Shown: positions 1 to 7,983 of the stretch, piece by piece | Layout: each line of letters begins with the position of its first letter | Numbering within the stretch: the first letter of the stretch is position 1 | NCBI GenBank assembly: GCA_964569055.1 | Contig: CAZMSZ010000264.1 | Coordinates: forward strand, 1-10,790 | Length of the DNA stretch: 10,790 nt | Reading direction: 5' to 3' | Source of the DNA: JAWLGW01 sp964569055 | GTDB taxonomy: Bacteria; Planctomycetota; J058 | Program-made: the position numbers and the translations under genes | Notes under the pieces: generated by a model | Told to the model about the DNA's origin: nothing | Database searches by the model: none | Seen by the model: the letters and a program-made list of their open reading frames with translations, nothing else

Positions 1-678
<678 letters not shown>

Positions 679-699
679 CCGGCGGCGCCTCGCCGCGGC

Positions 700-706
700 A
701 GGAGAG
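700..706 (+). promoter_or_regulatory. Ribosome binding site of yeaH
   Basis: AGGAGAG lies three bases before the GTG at 710 and is a strong Shine-Dalgarno match in the 31 bp prkA-yeaH gap. It supports choosing the GTG start. It is the only clear Shine-Dalgarno among the junctions of this operon: spoVR and the GGDEF gene start 1 and 3 bp after the preceding stop codon with no comparable purine run, suggesting translational coupling there. Confidence 0.6.
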
Positions 707-709
707 CGC

Positions 710-1822
710 GTGAGCACCAACAAGATCGGCCGGGACAACTCGCGCTTCAAGCAGATCGTCCGCGGCAAGATCAAGAAGGAGCTGCGCAAGTACATCACGC
801 GCGGCGAGCTGATCGGCCGCAAGGGCAAGCACACCGTCTCGATCCCGCTGCCCCAGATCCAGCTCCCGCGCTTCCGCTTCGGCAGCCAGCAGACGGGCGG
901 CGTCGGCCAGGGCGACGGCGAGATCGGCCAGCCGATCGGGCAGGGGCAGAAGCAGCCGGGCGAGGGCGGCGAGGCCGGGGAGGACCCGGGGGAGCACGTG
1001 CTCGAGGTCGACGTCGAGCTGGGCGAGCTCGCCAAGATCCTGGGCGAGGAGCTCGAGCTGCCGCGGATCGAGCCGCGCGGCAAGAAGGCGATCGCCGCGG
1101 AGAAGGACGTCTACACCGGGATCCACCGCAGCGGCCCCGAGAGCCTGCGCCACTTCAAGCGCACCTTCAAGGCGGCGCTGCTGCGCCAGCTCGCGACCGG
1201 GGCCTACGACCCCGACCACCCCCTGGTGCTGCCGATCCGCGAGGACAAGCGCTACCGCTCCTGGAAGACGCACCGCGAGCCCGAGGCGAACGCGGTGATC
1301 ATCTACATGATGGACGTCTCGGGCTCGATGGGGTTCGAGCAGAAGGAGATCGTCCGCATCGAGAGCTTCTGGATCGATACCTGGCTGCGCAGCCAGTACA
1401 AGAACATCGAGAGCCGCTACATCGTCCACGACGCGACCGCCAAGGAGGTGGACCAGCACACCTTCTTCCACATCCGCGAGAGCGGCGGCACCAAGATCTC
1501 GAGCGCCTACGAGCTGTGCAACCGGCTGATCAACGAGCAGTTCCCGCCCGACGACTGGAACATCTACCCGTTCCACTTCTCGGACGGCGACAACTGGGGC
1601 GGCGACGACACGCGCCGCTGCGTGCGCCTGCTCGACGAGGAGATCCTGCCGCGCTGCAACGTGTTCTGCTACGGGCAGGTCAAGAGCGCCTACGGCTCGG
1701 GTCAGTTCATCAAGGACCTGCGCGGCTCGTTCGAGGACGACGAGCGGATCATCCTCAGCAGCATCGGCAGCCGCGACGAGATCTACGACTCCATCAAGCA
1801 GTTCCTCGGCAAGGGCAAGTGA
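710..1822 (+). CDS. yeaH: YeaH/DUF444 (UPF0229) family protein with von Willebrand A-like domain
   Basis: The gene encodes 370 residues from GTG 710 to TGA 1820-1822. The N-terminus (NKIGRDNSRFKQIVRGKIKK) is the typical DUF444 start. A Gly/Gln/Glu-rich low-complexity linker follows at about residues 60-100. The C-terminal half is a von Willebrand A-like fold with a MIDAS-type motif DVSGS at residues 202-206, followed by the TKISSAYELC and FSDGDNW segments. This suggests metal-dependent binding of a partner protein. The protein is cytoplasmic, and members are encoded with PrkA and SpoVR in many bacteria; the Escherichia coli YeaG/YeaH pair is induced by nitrogen starvation and other stresses. 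At 370 residues it is somewhat shorter than E. coli YeaH (about 427), probably because of the linker. The biochemical role is not established; a PrkA partner or substrate is a reasonable inference. Confidence 0.95.
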   Translation: MSTNKIGRDNSRFKQIVRGKIKKELRKYITRGELIGRKGKHTVSIPLPQIQLPRFRFGSQQTGGVGQGDGEIGQPIGQGQKQPGEGGEAGEDPGEHVLEVDVELGELAKILGEELELPRIEPRGKKAIAAEKDVYTGIHRSGPESLRHFKRTFKAALLRQLATGAYDPDHPLVLPIREDKRYRSWKTHREPEANAVIIYMMDVSGSMGFEQKEIVRIESFWIDTWLRSQYKNIESRYIVHDATAKEVDQHTFFHIRESGGTKISSAYELCNRLINEQFPPDDWNIYPFHFSDGDNWGGDDTRRCVRLLDEEILPRCNVFCYGQVKSAYGSGQFIKDLRGSFEDDERIILSSIGSRDEIYDSIKQFLGKGK

Positions 1823-1823
1823 C

Positions 1824-4541
1824 ATGAGCTACGAGTTCCGCCGGGGCCTGCCCGAGGCGCTCGCCAAGGCCGCCGAGGAGATCACGGGCTACGCCCGCGG
1901 CTACGGGCTCGACTTCTGGTCGATCTGCTTCGAGCTGCTCGAGCACGACGAGCTGAACGAGGTCGCCAGCTACGGCGGCTTCCCCACCCGCTACCCCCAC
2001 TGGAAGTGGGGCATGGAGTACGAGCAGCTCAGCAAGAGCTACACCTACGGGCTCAGCAAGATCTACGAGCTCGTGATCAACAACGACCCGTGCTACGCCT
2101 ACCTGATGAAGTCGAACTCGATGGTCGACCAGAAGCTGGTGATGGCGCACGTGTGCGGGCACGCCGACTTCTTCAAGAACAACCTGTGGTTCGCGCACAC
2201 CAACCGCAAGATGATGGACCAGATGGCGAACCACGGCACGCGCATCCGGCGCTACGCCGAGCGGGTCGGCCACGAGGAGGTCGAGAAGTTCATCGACGCC
2301 TGCCTGTCGATCGAGAACCTGATCGACATGCACAGCCCGTTCATCAAGCGGCGCCGCGAGCGGCGCAGCGAGGAGGAGGAGGAGGAGGAGCTGCACCGCG
2401 CCCGCCGCTCCGCTCCCAAGAAGCTGCGGTCCAAGGCCTACATGGACCGCTACGTCAACCCGCCCGAGTTCCTCGAGCAGCAGCAGCGCAAGCTCGAGGA
2501 GGCGATCGAGAAGAGCAAGCACTTCCCCGAGAACCCCGAGCGCGACGTGATGCTGTTCTTGCTCGAGCACGCCCCGCTCGAGCGCTGGCAGCGCGACATT
2601 CTTGGAATGATTCGCGAGGAGGCTTATTATTTTGCGCCACAAGCAATGACAAAGGTTATGAACGAAGGCTGGGCCTGTGTCGCACCTGAATCTTTGGTGT
2701 TCACGCAGTCGGGGCTGATCCCCATGCGCGCCGTGGTCGAGGAGCGCGAGGGCGCGGTCTCCGACGGCGCGGAGCTGCGCGCCGTCTACGACCGACACGT
2801 GATCGCCCAGCACCCGACGGTCCGCCTGCGGACGCGGCGGGGGCTCGAGCTCGAGGGCTCGAACAACCACCGCGTCCTGCTCGCGGATGGCGAGACGTGG
2901 CGTCGGCTCGACGAGCTGCAGCCAGGCGACCGCCTCGCGGTCTCCGGCGGGGCCGGCCACTGGCCGAGCGAGGAGGTCGAGCTCGCGTGGGAGGCGCCGC
3001 ACCGCGTCTCGCTCCAAGAGGTCGCGGACGAGGCCGACGTCTCGCTCTGGACGGTGCTCCGGCACCGCGCCGGGCGGCAGACCCGCGCGGCTGGCGCCGT
3101 CGCCACGGCGCTCGAAGCGTACGACGCGCCGAGCAACGCGGCCCTCCCGCAGTGCGTGAACAAGCGCGCGCCCGTTCGGCTGCCGGGTCGCGTGGACGCG
3201 AGTCTGGGCGCCTTCCTCGGCTACCTCGTCGGCGACGGTCACATCAGCCGCGTCAAGCGGCACTTCGGGCTGACCACCGGCGACGCGGAGCAGGCCGAGC
3301 GGTTCGCGGCGCTCGCGACGGAGCTGTTCGCGCTCTCCGCGACGGTCCGCCGCGATGGTGAGAAGCTGCGCGTGTTCGTCTACTCCGAGACGATCTCCGA
3401 CTTCCTCACCGAGGCGCTCGACCTCACCTCGGGCCCGAGCGCGCGCGAGAAGCGAGTGCCCGACGCGGTGCTCCGTTCGCCCGAGCCGGTCGTGCGCGCG
3501 TTCCTGCGGGCCTACTTCGACTGCGACGGGCACGCGGGCAAGCAGGGCGTGATCCTCAGCACCGCCAGCGACGCGCTGGGGCAGCAGGTGCAGCTCCTGC
3601 TGCTCAACTACGGGATCCTCTCGCGCCGCCGCCGGCAGAACGACGGCTGCTGGCACGTGCACGTGGCCGGCGCCTCCGCCAAGCGGTTCGCCGAGGCGGT
3701 CGGCTTCGGCCTGACGCGCAAGCAGGCGGCGCTCGAGGAGTACGTCGCCGCCCGGAGCTGGTTCAAGGCCGAGCGCTGGGAGGACGAGGTCGTCTCGCTC
3801 GAGCGTGGGACCGCCGACGTCTACGACATCTCGGTCGAGGAGACCCACCGCTACGCGGCGTGCGGGCTGATCAACCACAACTCGTACTGGCACAGCCGGC
3901 TCATGACCGAGAAGATCCTCACGGACGCCGAGGTGGTCGACTACGCCGACCGCCACGCCGGCACCATGGGGACCTCGCCCGGCGTGCTCAACCCCTACAA
4001 GCTCGGGATCGAGCTGTTCCGCGACATCAAGGAGCGCTGGGACAGAGGGAAGTTCGGGGCGGCCTGGGAGGAGTGCGACGACGCGGCGGCGCGGCGCGAC
4101 TGGGACAAGCAGCTCGGGCTCGGGACCGAGAAGCTGTTCACCGTGCGGCGGATCTACAACGATGTGCTGTTCATCGACGAGTACCTGACCGAGGAGTTCG
4201 CCCGCACGCACAAGCTGTTCACGTTCGAGTACTCCAAGCAGAGCGACGAGTACGTGATCGCGAGCCGGGAGTTCAAGCAGGTCAAGGAGAAGCTGCTGTT
4301 CCAGCTCACCAACTGGGGCAACCCGGTGATCTCGGTGGTCGACGCCAACTTCGAGAACCGGGGCGAGCTGTACCTCATCCACCGCCACGAGGGCGTGGAC
4401 CTGCAGATGGACCACGCCAAGGACACCCTGGAGAACGTCCAGCGCATCTGGAACCGGCCGGTCCACCTCGAGACGGTGATCGAGAAGCGGCGCAAGGTGC
4501 TGTCCTACAACGGGCGGAAGCACGCCGACCGGACGCTCTGA
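1824..4541 (+). CDS. spoVR: SpoVR family protein interrupted by an in-frame intein
   Basis: The 905-codon frame runs from ATG 1824, one base after the yeaH stop, to TGA 4539-4541. Residues 1-284 and 687-905 are SpoVR/YcgB sequence; residues 285-686 are an intein. The spliced product would be 503 residues, the normal family size. SpoVR landmarks are the segment around MAHVCGHADFFKNN (from residue 107), the NEGWA|SYWH motif split by the intein, and the C-terminal GELYLIHRHEG and RIWNRPVHLET segments. An acidic run of seven Glu at residues 183-189 lies in a basic region and is probably a flexible linker. SpoVR is needed for spore cortex formation in Bacillus subtilis; in non-sporulating bacteria it belongs to the PrkA-YeaH-SpoVR stress group, and its biochemical activity is unknown. 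The last 26 codons before the intein have atypical A/T-ending codon use. SpoVR function presumably depends on protein splicing. Confidence 0.95.
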   Translation: MSYEFRRGLPEALAKAAEEITGYARGYGLDFWSICFELLEHDELNEVASYGGFPTRYPHWKWGMEYEQLSKSYTYGLSKIYELVINNDPCYAYLMKSNSMVDQKLVMAHVCGHADFFKNNLWFAHTNRKMMDQMANHGTRIRRYAERVGHEEVEKFIDACLSIENLIDMHSPFIKRRRERRSEEEEEEELHRARRSAPKKLRSKAYMDRYVNPPEFLEQQQRKLEEAIEKSKHFPENPERDVMLFLLEHAPLERWQRDILGMIREEAYYFAPQAMTKVMNEGWACVAPESLVFTQSGLIPMRAVVEEREGAVSDGAELRAVYDRHVIAQHPTVRLRTRRGLELEGSNNHRVLLADGETWRRLDELQPGDRLAVSGGAGHWPSEEVELAWEAPHRVSLQEVADEADVSLWTVLRHRAGRQTRAAGAVATALEAYDAPSNAALPQCVNKRAPVRLPGRVDASLGAFLGYLVGDGHISRVKRHFGLTTGDAEQAERFAALATELFALSATVRRDGEKLRVFVYSETISDFLTEALDLTSGPSAREKRVPDAVLRSPEPVVRAFLRAYFDCDGHAGKQGVILSTASDALGQQVQLLLLNYGILSRRRRQNDGCWHVHVAGASAKRFAEAVGFGLTRKQAALEEYVAARSWFKAERWEDEVVSLERGTADVYDISVEETHRYAACGLINHNSYWHSRLMTEKILTDAEVVDYADRHAGTMGTSPGVLNPYKLGIELFRDIKERWDRGKFGAAWEECDDAAARRDWDKQLGLGTEKLFTVRRIYNDVLFIDEYLTEEFARTHKLFTFEYSKQSDEYVIASREFKQVKEKLLFQLTNWGNPVISVVDANFENRGELYLIHRHEGVDLQMDHAKDTLENVQRIWNRPVHLETVIEKRRKVLSYNGRKHADRTL
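2370..2390 (+). repeat. (GAG)7 trinucleotide run inside spoVR
   Basis: Seven consecutive GAG codons encode Glu 183-189 of SpoVR, next to an Arg-rich segment. The pure repeat could vary in length by slippage without breaking the frame. It lies in the N-terminal half, about 286 bp before the intein, and probably encodes a solvent-exposed linker. Confidence 0.7.
2676..3881 (+). mobile_element. SpoVR intein with LAGLIDADG homing endonuclease (402 residues)
   Basis: The element starts at Cys285 (TGT 2676), directly after NEGWA, and ends at Asn686 (AAC 3879-3881), before Ser687 (+1) of SYWH. Splicing blocks are visible: block A CVAPESLVFTQSGLIPM; block B SNNH with His349 in the TxxH position; blocks F/G VYDISVEETHRYAACG and LINHN, with penultimate His685 and terminal Asn686. 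Between them lie a helix-turn-helix-like segment (residues 395-418) and two LAGLIDADG motifs, FLGYLVGDG (464-472, Asp471) and FLRAYFDCDG (560-569, Asp568). Both acidic residues are present, so the endonuclease may be active. The product excises itself from the SpoVR precursor and joins the exteins through Ser+1; the endonuclease would cut intein-free spoVR alleles. The intein body has host-like GC content, which suggests long residence or a high-GC donor. The in-frame position and restored family motif make the identification firm; splicing activity itself is inferred. Confidence 0.95.
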
Positions 4542-4544
4542 CCC

Positions 4545-5495
4545 ATGGTCGACGCCGCCCCGCGCGAGTCGGACGCCGGCGCGCTCCCCGCGCTGCAGGC
4601 GCGGGCCGCCGCGCTCGAGCTCGAGGTGGAGCGGCTGCGCTCGATCGTGCGGCAGGCCCGCGCGATCATCGTCACCACCGACCTCGAGGGGCGCGTCACC
4701 TCGTTCAACGAGGAGGCCGAGGCGGTGCTCGGCTGGCGGGCGGCCGAGGTGATCGGGCGCTCGGCCGACATGTTCTACGCCCAGCCCCGCACGCGCCGGC
4801 GGCTGCTCGAGCGGCTCGAGGGGGCCGGCGCGGTCGAGGAGGACGTGCAGGTCCGGGGCAAGGACGGCAAGAAGCGCTGGCTCGGGCTCAGCCTGGCCTG
4901 GCTGCGCGACGACCGCGGCGAGCCGATCGGGACGGTCGGGGTCAGCAAGGACGTGACGCAGCGGCGCGAGCTCGAGGCGGAGCTGCGGCGGCTGTCGATC
5001 ACCGACAAGCTGACCGGCCTCTACAACCAGAGCCACTTCTTCCACCGGCTCGAGATCGAGAAGGAGCGGGCGCTGCGCCTCGAGCACGAGCTGGCGCTGC
5101 TCCTGTTCGACCTCGACGGGTTCAAGCAGCTCAACGACACGCAGGGTCACCGCGAGGGCGATCGCGTCCTGGTGTCGGTCGGGCGGGTCCTGTTCGACAA
5201 CGTGCGCAAGGAGGTCGACTCCGCCTTCCGCTACGGCGGCGACGAGTTCACGGTCCTGCTCCCCGGCGCCAGCACCGAGACGGCGCAGGCCTTCGCCGAG
5301 CGCGTGCGGCGCGCGATCGCCGCGCTCGGCCGCGGGGTCTACGCCTCGATGGGGATCTGCCCGTTCGACCCGGACGACCGCTCGCTCCAGATGGTGGAGA
5401 AGGCGGACGAGGCGATGTACCTCGCCAAGCGCGCCGGGGGCGACCGGGTCGCGGTGTACGACCTCGCCCGCCGGGACGCGCGCCTCGTCAGCTAG
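4545..5495 (+). CDS. PAS-GGDEF diguanylate cyclase
   Basis: The gene encodes 316 residues from ATG 4545, three bases after the spoVR stop, to TAG 5493-5495. The order is a short coiled coil (about residues 8-40), a PAS sensor domain (about 43-150, with TDLEGRVTSFNEEAEAVLGW and a VSKDVTQRRELEAEL exit helix), then a GGDEF domain beginning at ITDKLTGLYN. Key residues are intact: the FDLDGFKQLND metal and nucleotide segment and the signature GGDEF at residues 231-235, so it should make c-di-GMP from two GTP. The inhibitory I-site position reads KEVD (residues 222-225), with Lys for the usual Arg of RxxD, so product feedback may be weak. No membrane segment or signal peptide is seen, so it is cytoplasmic. 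Spacing implies co-expression with prkA-yeaH-spoVR, suggesting a second-messenger output of the same stress module. The PAS ligand is unknown. Confidence 0.92.
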   Translation: MVDAAPRESDAGALPALQARAAALELEVERLRSIVRQARAIIVTTDLEGRVTSFNEEAEAVLGWRAAEVIGRSADMFYAQPRTRRRLLERLEGAGAVEEDVQVRGKDGKKRWLGLSLAWLRDDRGEPIGTVGVSKDVTQRRELEAELRRLSITDKLTGLYNQSHFFHRLEIEKERALRLEHELALLLFDLDGFKQLNDTQGHREGDRVLVSVGRVLFDNVRKEVDSAFRYGGDEFTVLLPGASTETAQAFAERVRRAIAALGRGVYASMGICPFDPDDRSLQMVEKADEAMYLAKRAGGDRVAVYDLARRDARLVS

Positions 5496-6099
5496 CTGCC
5501 CCCGCCTCCAACCACATCCGCGCCAGCTCCTGGTGGGACAGGTTCTCTTCTTCGGGCTGCGTGCAGACGTAGCGCCGGCACTCGACCGGGCGGGCCGCGT
5601 AGATTCGACAGCCCGAACCGTCGAAGAATATACACGGGCTGCGGAGCTGGTAATACAGGCGGTCCGCCAGCGTGGCGGGAGGGATCAAAGGCTCGCCGTC
5701 CCTGCCCAGCTTGACCGGCGCGAAGGCGTGGACCGTCCGCGGCGCCTCGCCGGGCGCGAGGGTCACGTCGATCGAGGTCACCACCGCGTAGCGGCGCACG
5801 AAGGCGTCCGGCTCGAGCCCGAGCAGCGCCGCCGCGGCCTCCACCTCGCCCGGCCCGAACCAGCCGGGGTTGCTCTTGCAGCACAGCCCCCGCCGGACGC
5901 ACCCCAGCGCGGGGTCCGGGTGCTCGTCGGGCTCCTCGCCCAGCCAGTAGGGGTTCTCGACGTCGGGCTGCCCAAGGCGACGCACCGTCTCTTCGCTCAG
6001 GAGGCCGCGGCGACGCGGCGCTCGCGCGAGCGGGAGCGGGCGCTCGGGAGCCCGAGAGGACTCACCGTCGCACTGTGGAGGTTCGCTCGGCTGACCCAT
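5488..6099 (-). CDS. YkgJ-family zinc/iron-chelating cysteine-cluster protein
   Basis: The chosen start is the ATG at 6099-6097, giving 203 residues. The frame stays open upstream to 6393, but that part is Arg/Ser-rich shadow sequence lying over the histidine kinase gene. The fold shows the YkgJ/CxxCxxCC signature (PF03692): Cys67, Cys73 and Cys74 in GCVRRGLCCKSNPGWFG, then SPCIFFDGSGCRIYAARPVE with Cys156 and Cys164, then Cys174 and Cys179 in ECRRYVC. These cysteines probably bind an Fe-S cluster or zinc. The first 50 residues are polar and probably disordered. The protein is cytoplasmic; no reaction is established for most members. The last 8 bp overlap the convergent cyclase gene. The codons for the Cys156-Cys164 segment include several A/T-ending ones (TAT, TGT, ATA, CGA), mildly unlike the rest. 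The family call is firm; the start is less certain because no strong Shine-Dalgarno is seen. Confidence 0.88.
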   Translation of the reverse strand: MGQPSEPPQCDGESSRAPERPLPLARAPRRRGLLSEETVRRLGQPDVENPYWLGEEPDEHPDPALGCVRRGLCCKSNPGWFGPGEVEAAAALLGLEPDAFVRRYAVVTSIDVTLAPGEAPRTVHAFAPVKLGRDGEPLIPPATLADRLYYQLRSPCIFFDGSGCRIYAARPVECRRYVCTQPEEENLSHQELARMWLEAGAAS

Positions 6100-6171
6100 A
6101 TCGCACCGCCGCCCGCCGGTCGGCACACTACGCGCCGCAAAGCAGCCCCGCCAGTACGAGAGGCGGCGGTC

Positions 6172-6193
6172 GTTCGGTATAGTTCGTCCGAAC
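6172..6193 (+). promoter_or_regulatory. Candidate -10 box within an inverted repeat upstream of the hybrid kinase
   Basis: TATAGT at 6178-6183 matches five of six bases of the -10 consensus, in otherwise GC-rich DNA. It sits 22 bp before the GTG start at 6206. It lies between the arms of a perfect inverted repeat, GTTCGG (6172-6177) and CCGAAC (6188-6193). A second overlapping pair, GTTCG (6182-6186) and CGAAC (6189-6193), shares the right arm. An operator covering the -10 region is plausible. No convincing -35 box is seen about 17 bp upstream. The spacer is shared with the divergent ykgJ-family gene. Confidence 0.4.
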
Positions 6194-6205
6194 CACGGCG
6201 AGAAC

Positions 6206-7936
6206 GTGACTCCGCTGCAACACGCAACCCAAATCCTCGACGAGCTCGACTTGTCCGCGGTGCCCGCCGAGACCCGCGAGGCGCTCTGCGAGCGCCTCGC
6301 CCGCGCGCTCGAGCTGCACGACGCGCGGCACGAGGAGCGGCGGCGCGAGCTGGCTCGCGCCCGCTCGGCCATGCGCGAGCGCGAGGACCTCAAGCATCAG
6401 ATCCTCGAGAACGTGCCGGGCGGCGTGGTCGTCGTGTCCACGACGGGGGCGGTCCTCGACGGGAACGCCGAGGCCCTCGACCTGCTCGGCCTGCGCGACG
6501 TCGAGCTGGCGCGGCGGCACATCGCGGACTTCCGGGGGGCCACGATCCGCGAGGACGGCTCGCCGTTCCCGGTGGAGGAGTACCCGATCGCGGTGTGCCT
6601 CGCGACCGGCCAGCGGGCGGGGCCGGCCACGGTCGGCGTGCGCAAGCCGGGAGGCGAGCTGGTGTGGGCGGTGTTCACGGCCGTCCCGCTCCGTGAGCCG
6701 GGCACCGACCAGCTCCTCGGCGCGGTGGTCACGTTCCTCGACGTGACCGAGCTCAAGCGCTCCGAGGCGGCGCGCCGCGACCTCGAGCGCAGCGTGCAGG
6801 AGGCGCAACGCCTCGAGAGCCTCGGGCTGCTCGCGGGCGGCGTCGCGCACGACTTCAACAACCTGCTCGTCGGCATGCTCGGGCACATCGAGCTCGCGGC
6901 GCTCGAGCTCGAGCCCACGAGCGCGCCCGCGCAGGCGCTGGACGCGGCCCGACGCGCGGCGCTGCGCGCCTCGGAGCTGACGCACCAGCTCCTGGCGTAC
7001 TCGGGGCGGGGCAAGCTCCTGGTGGAGCGGATCGACCTCGACGCGCTGGTGCGTGACCTCGCGGCGCTCGCCGCCGGGAGCCTGCCGCGCACCACCCGCG
7101 TGGAGCTCGCGCTCCACGGCGAGCTCCCCGCCGTCGAGGGCGACGCCACGCAGCTCCGGCAGGTGGTGCTGAACCTCCTGACCAACGCCTCGGAGGCGCT
7201 CGAGGGGCGCGCCGGGCGGGTGCTCCTGCGGACCGACGTGGTCGCGGGCGAGCGCGCGCGCGCCGAGAGCTGGATCGGCGAGCCGGCCCTCGACGGCGAG
7301 CAGTACGTGGCGCTCGAGGTGAGCGATGAGGGCTGCGGGATCGCCGCCGGGGACGTTCCGCGGCTGTTCGAGCCGTTCTTCACCACCAAGTTCACGGGGC
7401 GGGGGCTCGGCCTCTCGGCGGTGCTCGGGGTGCTGCGCGCTCACGGGGGAGCCGTGGCGGTCGAGAGCACGCCCGGCGGCGGGGCTACGTTCCGGCTGGT
7501 CCTGCCGGGCCAAGGGGAGCCAGTGCGCACATCGCAGCCCGAACCAGCCCCGCGCCGCCCGGCGGGCCGCGGCGAGGGGCTGATCCTGGTCGTCGACGAC
7601 GAGGAGCACGTGCGCTCGGTCGCGCGCCTCGCGCTCGAGGCGCAGGGTTACTCGGTCCTGACCGCGGCCGGCGGCCGCGAGGGGGTCGAGCTGCTCGGGC
7701 GCAACCCCGAGGTGCGGCTGGCGCTGATCGACCTCCTCATGAGCGACATGGACGGGGTGGAGACCTACCGCGCGCTGCGCGAGCTGCGGCCCGACCTCCC
7801 GATCGTCCTCTCCAGCGGGTTCGGCGAGGCGTCCGCCCTGGAGCGCTTCGGACCCAACGAGCTGGCGGGCTTCCTCCCCAAGCCCTACACGATCGGACAG
7901 CTCGCGCGGCTGGTCGAGGACGCCCTGCGCCGCTGA
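6206..7936 (+). CDS. Soluble PAS hybrid histidine kinase with C-terminal receiver
   Basis: The gene encodes 576 residues from GTG 6206 to TGA 7934-7936. The order is an N-terminal helical, coiled-coil segment (about residues 20-65); a PAS domain (about 66-190); a dimerisation/phosphoacceptor domain with GGVAHDFNNLL and phospho-acceptor His215; a HATPase_c domain with N-box NLLTN (323-327), DEGCGI, FEPFFTTK and GRGLGLSA; and a receiver domain (about 453-575) with acidic VVDDEE, phospho-acceptor Asp509 and conserved Lys559. All catalytic residues are present, so autophosphorylation on His215 and transfer to Asp509 are expected. There is no transmembrane segment, so it senses a cytoplasmic signal. 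No output domain, histidine phosphotransferase or response regulator gene is in view, so the downstream partner lies elsewhere. The start is supported by the nearby -10-like box; the ATG at 6371 is an alternative but would remove the N-terminal helix. Confidence 0.92.
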   Translation: MTPLQHATQILDELDLSAVPAETREALCERLARALELHDARHEERRRELARARSAMREREDLKHQILENVPGGVVVVSTTGAVLDGNAEALDLLGLRDVELARRHIADFRGATIREDGSPFPVEEYPIAVCLATGQRAGPATVGVRKPGGELVWAVFTAVPLREPGTDQLLGAVVTFLDVTELKRSEAARRDLERSVQEAQRLESLGLLAGGVAHDFNNLLVGMLGHIELAALELEPTSAPAQALDAARRAALRASELTHQLLAYSGRGKLLVERIDLDALVRDLAALAAGSLPRTTRVELALHGELPAVEGDATQLRQVVLNLLTNASEALEGRAGRVLLRTDVVAGERARAESWIGEPALDGEQYVALEVSDEGCGIAAGDVPRLFEPFFTTKFTGRGLGLSAVLGVLRAHGGAVAVESTPGGGATFRLVLPGQGEPVRTSQPEPAPRRPAGRGEGLILVVDDEEHVRSVARLALEAQGYSVLTAAGGREGVELLGRNPEVRLALIDLLMSDMDGVETYRALRELRPDLPIVLSSGFGEASALERFGPNELAGFLPKPYTIGQLARLVEDALRR

Positions 7937-7983
7937 TCGGAAGGCGCCTGGCGACAGCCTCGTTGCCCGCGGGAACCTCTCGG

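Noticed and set aside
2598..2699. Frameshift or separate small gene in the A/T-ending patch
   Set aside because: The SpoVR frame and the family motif AMTKVMNEGWA continue unbroken through the patch; only codon choice changes.
2676..3881. Bacterial intein-like (BIL/Hint) domain instead of a true intein
   Set aside because: The C-terminal His-Asn followed by Ser, the LAGLIDADG endonuclease and the restored host motif point to a splicing intein.
1794..5150. 1118-residue minus-strand open frame
   Set aside because: It lies antisense to spoVR and the GGDEF gene, is Leu/Val/Ala/Arg-rich without domains, and reflects the high GC content removing stop codons.
6020..6056. Palindromes GCTCGCGCGAGC and CTCGGG-AG-CCCGAG
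   Set aside because: They lie in the Arg-rich N-terminal coding part of the ykgJ-family gene, where short GC palindromes are expected by chance.
6100..6393. N-terminal extension of the ykgJ-family gene
   Set aside because: The extra 98 residues are Arg/Ser-rich, lack domain character and overlap the start of the divergent kinase gene; the ATG at 6099 fits the family.
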